A stretch of 64,000 nt of DNA, taken from NCBI GenBank assembly GCA_022701365.1, contig JAKUHH010000090.1, positions 494,106 to 558,105 of the forward strand, written 5' to 3'. This stretch comes from Mycocentrospora acerina. Taxonomy: Eukaryota > Ascomycota > Dothideomycetes > Pleosporales. Both the position numbers and the translations under genes were made by a program. Shown here in pieces: positions 55,653-64,000 of this stretch; position 1 is the first letter of the stretch, and each line of letters opens with the position of its first letter. The notes under the pieces are model-generated. The model searched no databases, was not told the DNA's origin, and saw only the letters and a list, made by a program, of their open reading frames with translations.

Positions 55653-55755
55653 TGTGTCTTGGAGTTGACATGTTCATGTGTCTTGGAGTTGACATGTTCA
55701 TGTGTCTTGGAGTTGACATGTTCATGTGTCTTGGAGTTGACATGTTCATGTGCCT
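55653..55755 (+). repeat. 24-base minisatellite, four full copies plus one degenerate
   Basis: The unit GTCTTGGAGTTGACATGTTC plus ATGT recurs exactly every 24 bases from about 55656 (unit starts 55657, 55681, 55705, 55729), then once in altered form at 55753. The copies are identical. The period is a multiple of three, so frames stay open on both strands. Confidence 0.9.
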
Positions 55756-55856
55756 TGAAATTCAAGATATGGAGGTGAATATTTGGTATATCCATTATCT
55801 CTGGATTTTTTTTAAGAAGGAATTAAACATTTGTAGCTTTTGGTATTGCCTAGCTC

Positions 55857-56020
55857 TTGGAGACTAAGAGATGAATGTCCAACTCTTTTGCTATTTGCAG
55901 CGTCTTGGATGTTAAGAGATGAATACCCCATTCCATTGCTGCTTGCAGCGTCTTGGATGTTAAGAGATGAATACCCAACTCCATCGCTACTTGCAGCGTC
56001 TTGAATATCAAGAGATGAAT
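55857..56020 (+). repeat. 51-base minisatellite, three to four imperfect copies
   Basis: Units begin TCTTGGA and contain AAGAGATGAAT, followed by CCA..CTTGCAGCG, repeating about every 51 bases. On the minus strand they encode a 17-residue repeat of the form YSSLNIQDAASSNGMG within an open frame 55812-56156. Whether that frame is expressed is unknown. Confidence 0.8.
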
Positions 56021-56337
56021 GTATACACTTTTTTTTTGCTACATACATTCTCATTTGAAAACAATCGAAGATGGATATAAACTTTACACTTATTGATAAT
56101 TTTTTTTTAAATAATCTTGGTGATGAGCAGAGCACAGGACACAGGGTTCTATACATTTACTTATATTAAGCCGTGAAATCTAGCCTTGGGCAGATACGTA
56201 TGTATGTAGGAAGCCAAGTCTTGATCCGCTTTTACTCTTTTTCCACCCTCGATAGCCCGGGATATATATCTATATATATATCTATATATACATATGCTTG
56301 GATAGTGAGTGTACCATGTATACAGGGCGGTGTGATT

Positions 56338-56716
56338 ATCTCATCTCATCTCATCTCATCTCATACTGTGTCGCCTCCTCATCACTGCCTTTTAATTTCT
56401 GGGGAAAGGCTCTCGTCAGCAGCAAAACGGGAGTAGTCAGCATCAGCATCAGCATCAGCATCGGCATCAGCAGGGAAGAAGAGAAAGAAGAAGACGCATA
56501 GTAAAGAGTATCGAAGCAAACATGGACACGTAAAGAAAGAAGGGGGAAAGGAAGAAAAAAAAAAGTCGTATTTTTTTCTTTCTTTCTTTGGTTGTTCCCA
56601 ATGTTTCACGGGTTGATGATGGTGATGATGTTTGGTTGTGGGTGGGCGAGTGAGTGAGTGAGTGGGTTTTGCTGAGTCGTGATGCTAATTTCCGGACAAG
56701 GGCGGTAGCAAGTTAG

Positions 56717-56747
<31 letters not shown>

Positions 56748-56750
56748 CTC
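56338..56750 (+). repeat. Cluster of microsatellites
   Basis: CTCAT repeats at about 56338-56363, hexamers CAGCAT at about 56439-56472, an A-rich and CTTT-rich stretch at 56555-56590, GAGT repeats near 56649-56664 and GT repeats at about 56719-56748. All are simple-sequence repeats in non-coding DNA. Confidence 0.75.
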
Positions 56751-58209
56751 TGCACGTGTCGATGGTTCTCTCGGGTAGTCTTTCCCAAATTTTCCAGAGG
56801 GAGGGCGTGGGTGCCTCATTGATGGGGCGGGTTTGTATATTCTCGGCGCAGCTGTGGGGATGATTGTGAGAGTTTCAGAGAGTGAGTGTGATGAATTGTG
56901 GGGCGTACGAGATGATCATTTCGGGGTGGATGGGAGAGAGGGAGGGCAGCAGATATCATGGCAATCTCACAGCAAAGTCTATCTGGAATGGAGGGGAGGG
57001 ATTGATTGTGAATGATTGGCCGCTCATTGGTGTGTGTGATGATGATGGTGCAGAGGGTGATTGATGATCTGACTTGCTTCCACCCCCTGCATGGCATGAA
57101 TACGCGCTCTGGGCCGGGAAAGAGTGCTGTTTTAATGGAGATGTACATGTGTTCCAGCTGCGGGCGTCGTACATGATCTCGGCGTCGAATTTACCGCAGT
57201 TTCAGGTAGGCACAAACAAAGAAAGGCGATTACCGTTGTGCAGGCTTTCGATATCTCTGCCACGGCTAGCGCAGTGCAAGAGAGATTTAGCAGCAGGCGC
57301 ACAGATGCAGTTCTGCAGTGATCTGCGGGGGGGCCATTTGGGGATTCGAGGGCAGATGCAGGAGCAAGCATGGCGAGGTCGTAATCGGGCAAGGCGTGCG
57401 GGTGCCAATGCCCACCCACACTGGTGGATATACCATGTACTACATGGCATGTACAGACAAAGGATATGTACACACCCACACACATGGATGCAGGCACACG
57501 GCAACGGAAGAAACAGAGACACGTGCAGGCGGGCGACGAGCGGCGAGCCAGTTGGGCACAGCGCACGCTGTGTTGGGAGCAGAGCAGGCGGTCAGGTGGT
57601 GGGCAGAGGGTGCAAGAGAGGCAGGACGGCGTGGCTAGAGGGCCGCTGGTGGTGCTCAGCGCCCTAGTGCAGGCGGGCGGGCCTCCAATCACGGGCCCGC
57701 AGCGCCGTTTCACGCCGTGAGGGACAGGCGGGCGTGGGCGGTCGGTGCGTGCGGCTAGTGCGTGGACGCAGGAACACCCATGGCCCACCGACTGTGGCCA
57801 TGGCCGGGCCAGCATCACGGCCATGGTGGCCACGGTGGCCGTGGTGGGTGGCCGTGGGCTCGCCTACCACCCGCCCGGGCTCCGTTGCTGGGCGCGTACG
57901 GGCGACGAATGGCGTGGGCGGCCGGGGCTGTGACAGGCGTGGCTGCGGGCGGGCTGCTGCTTATCCTCGTCCTGCCTGCCCAGCCTGCCTGCTCTCCTGC
58001 TGCCACTGCCACTGCCGCCGCCGCTGCTGCTGATGGAGGGCTGCCCACGAGTCGCTGCCCGAGCAAGAGCGCTGACGAGACCGCGCCGGAGCCTGAGACT
58101 GCTCGAGTGGCGTGCGCGCTGTGATTCGGAGACGCAAGCTGTAGCACCCGCCCTCTGATCCCCACCCACCACACGCCTGCGACCGCAGCCATCCCGGTCG
58201 CCCACGACG

Positions 58210-61200
58210 ATGAGGAGCGACGAGGCCGCCGCAATGCTCCAGCAAGGCAGCGCCCCGGCCTACCAGCAGCACGAGCAGCACCAGCACGAGCAGCAGCACC
58301 ACCAGCACCACCAGCACAACCACCACCCCCCGTCGCCAGCACCCACGCCCTCGCTCGCAGACAGCATCCGCACCCTTCGCGACTCCACCGCCGCCGACTC
58401 TCGCGGCCGCAGAAAGGCTGCCCCGAGCCCGCTGCACGCGGCTGGCCCGCTGCCGCCCTACCACGACGAGCCACGCTCGCCGCGAGAGAAGCTCGACGCC
58501 CTGCTCGCCGAGGAGGCCCACCACCGCGCTGCCACGCCCTCGGCCACCACCAGCACCAGCACCACCAACACCGCTGCCGCTGCCGCTGCCACTGCCACGG
58601 CCACCGCTGCTGCTGCCGCACACACATACACACACACGGCGCCCGTCGAGCCCGAGCCCGCCATGCCGCCGCCCTCGCGCCCCAGCCGCCCCGAGACGAG
58701 GCCAGCCATGCCTGCGCGCAACCACTCCATCGACTCGGCCGCCTCGTCCATATCCTCGAGCCCGTCACAGCCCCCCCGGCCCCCGCCTGGCCACGCCTAC
58801 CGGCCCTCGCAGGACACCAGCACCGCGAACCCCCCCGACATGGCCCGCCTCATGGCCGCCGCCGGCTCCCCCGAGGCTGCCCTCATGGCCCTGTGGAAGG
58901 AGAAGCAGACCACCGCCGGCCACAACGCCCAGCTCTGGCGCCTCGTCGAGAAGCAGCGCGCCATGATCATTGGCCTGCAAAAGGACCTGGAGCGCTCGCT
59001 GCGGGACAAGGACCGCTACCGCAAGAAGATGAAGGAGCTCATCGACGACGCGCCCCCCCAGCCCGGCGCCCTGCAGCGGTCCGACACGGCCAACTCGCTC
59101 GTCGACCGCGAGGCCAGCCAGTCGCCTGCTCCTGCCGACAACAATGGCAACAGCAGTAACAGCATCAACAACAGCAACAGCACCAACAGCAGTAACAACA
59201 TCAACAACACCAACAACTACAACAATCACCCCACACTCCCAGACCCCACGCCTGCCGAGCACAAACTCTCCCCGCTGACACGAGACCAGCCTGCCACTCA
59301 CGCTCTTCTCGACTCGCAGCTGGCAGCGTCGCCCTCGCACGACTCGGATGCATACACTGCATCGCCGCTAAGCTCGGCCATGAACTCTCCAACCGATTAC
59401 TCTGTCAAGCCCCTCACCTTTGGCGGCCAGGGCGCCAGCCTCAACGCAGTCGTGCAAGAGATTAGCCAGTCGACTCACTTGCCCCAGCCTGCTGCTCACC
59501 TGGCCTCGTCCTTGCCCAACGAGCTAGACACCCCGCCAGCCGCCAACGACACACATCTGCAGGCTCCGCAGCTCTCCATCACACATGCTACTCCAGTGCT
59601 CGGCGGTAATGGCTTCGAGTCGCCCCCGCGGAAGCCTCTGCAGCCATCGCGAAAAGCTCCGCCAGCTCCCCTCAACCTGACCAGGCCCATCACCACCAGC
59701 GCCCACCTTCACCACGCCGTACACGGCAACGACGATGACGGCGATGACGACTCCGACTACGATGACTTTCTCGAAGTCGACGAGATACCCATAGTAGAAC
59801 GAGGGAGGCGGAAGACACGCGAGGAAGACGACCGCATTCGCGAGGCCGTCATGACCAAGAACGAGGAAGCTCGAAGCAAGTCGAAGAAGGGGAGCAGAAG
59901 CAAGAGCAGGTCAAAGATGCCCACCACGGGAGCCGACCTCAGCAACGTAGCCCCAGTTCCTCCAACCCCTCGCCACTTTAGTCCTCTCCAGGCTGGTCTT
60001 CCATTGTCTCCACGCCACCCGCCTGCAAACTCATTAAATGCGCTGCTCAGCCCCACATTGTCAGACAGCTCCATGGCGGCCAACAGAAGCCCCGCGCTCA
60101 TGTCTCCACCCTTGATGAGCCCTGGCTTGCCTTCCAGCCCTCGCCCTGGAGACCGACCGCTTGGATCCCCGTTGCCGAGAAATCCCAAACAGTCATTGGC
60201 ATCGCCGCCCATGTCTCCTACTGGGACAATGCAATCAGCAGCGCGAATGCTGCAGCAACCCGGCCCTCTGCCGCCAAACACACCGCAGTCGTTCCAGTCG
60301 CCCCAGGCTATCCAAGGTGAGAGTTCTGCCAAGCCAAAGACGGACTCTCAACCAGATCACTCGGCCGCGCGCCACGGACAACCAAGCCCCAGCTCAACCG
60401 CGAGCAGCCCAATCTCTCTGGACATTTCAGATGCAGAGCACGTGTACCGAGGCCTTGTCTCGGATCAATACCCAGGACTCTTGCTTCCGCCCAATGCGCT
60501 GCCCTCCATCGAGGTCAAGGTCTTTTCCTCGCGACTTCGTCCATCTCGCTTGAGTTGCTTGGTTCCAAAGCCACAGGAGGAGGACCCCGTCTTCATCCTG
60601 GCCATATACGCTCGTTCTGACAACAAACAATTATGGCGCATGGAGAAGACTATCGCCACTTTGCCTGCCCTAGACGCGCAGCTCAGATCCTTGTGTGATT
60701 TCAACGGGCTGCTTCCTGATCGCGCTCTGTTCAGCGGCCATGCGCCTGCCAGGATCGATGCCCGCGGAATTGCTCTCAACCGCTACTTTGACGCCATTTT
60801 GGAGACAAACATGAACGAAAAGTCGGCTCTGATTGTCTGCGACTTCTTCTCCACAGACGTCATTGGTGCACAAAACGGTGATAGACTGACTCCAGAGCCT
60901 ACTCTCACCACTCCAGCAGCTCCATTGCCAAGAGCACGTCAACGCAAAGAAGGATATCTGACAAAACGTGGCAAGAATTTCGGTGGCTGGAAAGCCCGTC
61001 ACTTTGTCCTGGACGGGCCTGAATTCCGATACTACGAGGTGGAGGGAGGTGCTCACTTGGGAACCATCAAGCTACACAACGCTCAGATTGGCAAGCAGTC
61101 ACAACAACAATCAAACCACTCACCACAGCGCCGAGAAGATTCAGAGGAAAACCAGTACCGTCACGCTTTCCTAATCCTGGAACCAAAGCGAAAAGACTCG

Positions 61201-63086
61201 ACAAGTTTAGTGCGTCATGTGCTTTGCGCCGAAAACGACGAGGAGCGGGATGCGTGGGTCGAGGCTCTGTTACAGCACGTAGATTGGCCTGATGAGTCTT
61301 CTCCCGTGGAAACACACATCCCATCATCAGCGCGGCTCCAAAAGTCACATCCCAGTCAAGACTTGTCACAACCACAGAGGAGGGACAGCCCAGACGCAAT
61401 CCAGCAGGCCCGATTGCAGGGCATCAGTTACGATGACACTATAGCAGCCGAAGCGCCCGTACGAGGACCAAACTATCGGGAAGTCATTGCAACTAAACCC
61501 CCGCGAGGGTCACCCAAGAACTTGTCCTTTTCTCAAGACAACACTGGTCACTTCCCCTCCATATCTGGCCCTAGTAATGGCACCCCAATTCGCGACGCGG
61601 AAAACTGGGGCAACAAGACAACAACAACAACAACAACAACAACGACAGTTGGCCCTACATCCGTCAAAGACAAGAAGCGTAGCATTTTCGGTTTCCGAGG
61701 GCGTGGTTCAAATGATTTACCCCATGTTCAAATAAGCAGCCCTATTCCACAAGTTGTTGAGCCTCGACTGGTGACAACGAACCGTAGCATCTTTGGCATA
61801 CCGCTTCAAGAGGCTGTTGAAATTTCGCATGTTATTGGTGTTTCCGACCAGTTGCCATCTGTTGTTTATCGTTGCCTGGAGTATCTTAGAGCAAAGAAAT
61901 GCACAAGCGAGGAAGGAATCTTTAGGCTTAGTGGATCCAATATCGTCATCAGAGGTTTGCGAGAACGCTTTAATACTGAAGGCGATATCAAACTTCTAGG
62001 CGACCAGTACTACGATGTTCATGCCATAGCTTCACTACTAAAGTTGTATCTGCGAGAATTGCCCGCCTCAATCCTCACTCGAGACCTGCACATTGACTTC
62101 CTCAAGGTTCTTGGTAAGTTTGCCTGTAACACTACACATAGCATGTACGTGACTAACTTTTTTTTTTAGATATGGATGAACGCAGCAAAAAGATCCAGAC
62201 ATTCAACGTTCTTGTACACAAGCTGCCCGCCGCCAATTTCCAACTGCTGCGTCATCTATCATCACTCCTCATCGAAGTTGTCGACAACAGCGAAATCAAC
62301 AAGATGACTGTCAGAAACGTGGGCATTGTCTTTGCACCGACTCTGAACATCCCCGCACCGCTTATATCATTTTTCCTAACCGACTTTCCCGACATCTTTG
62401 GCTCCGCACTCGACGAAGCAGCCTCTCCAATCCACGAACTTCGTGTCCCCAACCCCCATCTGGGAGGCGATGCTATCCGCTCTCCCCGGCGACAGATGTT
62501 TTCTGACCTCCCTACCCCTGCATACAACGAAACTACATTTCAACAGAGCTACAATCGACAACCTCCTCCATTACAAAGTTCCTCTCCCGCTCCCTCGCAC
62601 CCGCCACCGCAGCCCCCACAACAGCAGCAACATCAGCAACATCAGCAATACCAGCAACAGTATCAGCATCAACAGCAACAGCATCTACAACAACAACATC
62701 AGCAGCAACATCAGCAGCAACAACAACAGCAACAATATCAGCAGCATCAGCAACATGCTGGCTTCGACTCCGGTTTCATTCCCATGCGCCCAAGCTACGA
62801 TGCTCCGAGCTACGATGCCCAAAGCTATGACACCCCGAGTCACGACGCCCAGAGCTACAGCGCCTCCTCCTTCCAAGGCGAAGGCTACGGCAGTCTCAAC
62901 AGCACCGTGTCATCTGGAACGCCTCGCGAGCAGCGCCAACGCCGTCGAGAGAGTGGTATGCTTCTCATGGGCATGGGAAACGGAGGGCAGCGTAAGGGAT
63001 CCAATAGCTCCATGGCCAGTCTGAGACAGCGAGAAAATCTGCGCATGGATCCGAGATCGGTGCGGGAGGAGTCTGCGTTTGACTGA
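58210..63086 (+). CDS. Rho GTPase-activating protein with PX, PH and RhoGAP domains (Bem3-like)
   Basis: Two exons, 58210-62113 and 62170-63086, give 1606 residues. The N-terminus is His/Gln- and Ala/Thr-rich; a coiled coil lies at about 221-280 (WRLVEKQRAMIIGLQKDLER). An Asn/Ser-rich stretch is at about 310-340. A PX-like domain spans about 743-887, the PH domain about 911-1025 (RKEGYLTKRGKNFGGWKARH to DAWVEALLQHV), and RhoGAP about 1194-1385. The arginine finger is in EEGIFRLSGSN. A Gln/His tract follows at about 1451-1497. This order matches Bem3, which inactivates Cdc42 at sites of polarised growth, with PX and PH binding phosphoinositides. The fungal protein is longer than yeast Bem3, mainly through disordered regions. 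Confidence 0.93.
62620..62757 (+). repeat. In-frame CAG/CAA/CAT tract encoding poly-Gln/His
   Basis: About 46 codons of CAG, CAA, CAT, TAC/TAT and similar encode a Gln-rich stretch near the C-terminus of the RhoGAP. The mixed codons make slippage less frequent than in a pure tract. Confidence 0.85.
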
Positions 63087-63960
63087 TTCTCTTTTGAAAC
63101 GTCCGTCGACCATGATAGGATTTACAGTCTGTATTTGAGCTTTCACTGTAATGTTTGATACTTATTCTTATTCTTAATCTACTAGAGAGTGGAAGTGGAG
63201 AGAGAGAAAACATAACAGAGAGAGAAGGAGGGAAGCAAAGAGAGAAGAATGTAAAGAGAAGGAGGGGAGAGAAGATTGTAAAGAGAAGGAAGGAGGGAAA
63301 GAAGGAAGGAAGACGAGACCAAAGGAAGAGAAGGGAAGTGAAAGAAAGAAAGCGATCACGGCCCCGGCGATCTGGGATCCACGGGCTCCATCCTCTCTCC
63401 ACTCACACTCGACTCACTCGACCTTTCCCTCCCTTCTTACAAACTATTTGCTGGGACCATATTCTTCTACCTTGTACAAAGCTTTTTTTTCTTTTTTTGG
63501 GAGGGGGCGGCGGCTCAACTTGCTACTTTGAAACCTTGGACGGCGTTGAATCCTTTCTTATTTTATTTCGGTACAGCAAGCGTCATCGTAGCGGGGGTTT
63601 TTTTATATATATACATCTTGGCTCTGGTTATAGGAAGTTTTGGTTGTAGGGGTTGGAGGAAATTTGGGCTGCCGACTTGCTGTTGTTGTTGTTAGTTGTT
63701 ATGTAGTGTTGTGTTGTGTTGTGTTGTGTTGCGTTTTTGTTTTGCTTTCGCATACCCCCTTTTGCTGCTCTATTTGTATGTATTGTTTTGCTTGTATTCT
63801 TCTTCTTCTTCTTCTTCTTCTTTTTTAGAAGATGGGTTGTGGTTGGTTGGTTGGAGGTTCTCTGATATATATATATATCTCTCTTTGTTTATGGTTATGT
63901 TTGTGGCTTGGTATTTTTAAAATGTTCCATGTGATTTATACTTTGTGATTGATTGATATA

Positions 63961-64000
<40 letters not shown>
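63087..64000. other. 3' flank of the RhoGAP gene, low-complexity DNA and terminal poly-G
   Basis: A polypurine stretch of GA, GGAA and GAAA units lies at about 63184-63350, then T-rich DNA with GTT and CTT repeats (63680-63735 and 63798-63823) and TATATA at about 63863-63876. The window ends in G32 (63969-64000). No gene was recognised. Confidence 0.6.

Larger units (their letters stand above)
55571..58209. other. Repeat-rich intergenic region upstream of the RhoGAP gene
   Basis: This 2.6 kb contains two minisatellites (55653-55755 and 55857-56020), (CTCAT)n at about 56338-56363, CAGCAT repeats at about 56439-56472 and (GT)n near 56719-56748. From 57700 on it is very GC-rich, with GGCCATGG/GGCCGTGG repeats at 57790-57855. 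No gene was recognised. The GC-rich part probably holds the RhoGAP leader. Confidence 0.55.

Noticed and set aside
57815..58768. Long minus-strand frames opposite the RhoGAP N-terminus
   Set aside because: They consist of Arg/Trp/Gly/Ala runs caused by GC-rich repeats in the sense gene.

Overview
This is nuclear DNA of a filamentous ascomycete, most likely a Dothideomycete such as one of the Pleosporales. The evidence is dense genes on both strands, introns of about 50-80 bases with GT..AG ends and CTAAC/CTGAT branch points, and typical Pezizomycotina families (HET-domain protein, Zn2Cys6 regulator, sugar porter and DHA2 transporters, Ies1, Ded1, a Bem3-like RhoGAP). The order is an inference from gene style. 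No rRNA, tRNA, CRISPR array or intact transposon was recognised. Exon boundaries were derived by hand from splice signals and reading frame.

Layout. 0-9.5 kb is housekeeping: a superoxide-dismutase-like mitoribosomal protein (cut by the window edge), a Cys-rich single-pass membrane protein, a small membrane protein, FKBP12, the mitochondrial twin-CX9C protein Cox23 and a large RING protein. 10-28 kb is accessory: a MYND-finger pseudogene with four in-frame stops lies tail-to-tail with its intact paralog, followed by several unrecognised genes, two of which (19.5 and 26-28 kb) seem to share a C-terminal domain. The stretch 21.5-24.8 kb holds no clear intact gene.

28.7-38.1 kb carries transport and sugar metabolism: a DHA2-type MFS exporter, then a probable pentose/polyol cluster made of a sugar porter divergent from a xylitol-dehydrogenase-like enzyme and a Zn2Cys6 activator convergent with that enzyme. 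The porter/dehydrogenase promoter has three CGG-rich sites of the type such activators bind. A HET-domain gene follows, whose C-terminus is recovered only if two extra introns are modelled.

42.9-63.1 kb is again conserved: a small GPI-type cell-surface protein, the DNA polymerase delta small subunit (with an MluI cell-cycle box upstream), Ies1, Ded1, an ER cyclophilin whose last intron can switch between a luminal HAEL end and a transmembrane tail, mitoribosomal uS13m with a start-codon-only coding exon, two minisatellites, and a 1606-residue PX-PH-RhoGAP protein. A 228-base N gap (45512-45739) sits inside a G tract. G tracts also occur at 31033-31057 and at the right end of the window.
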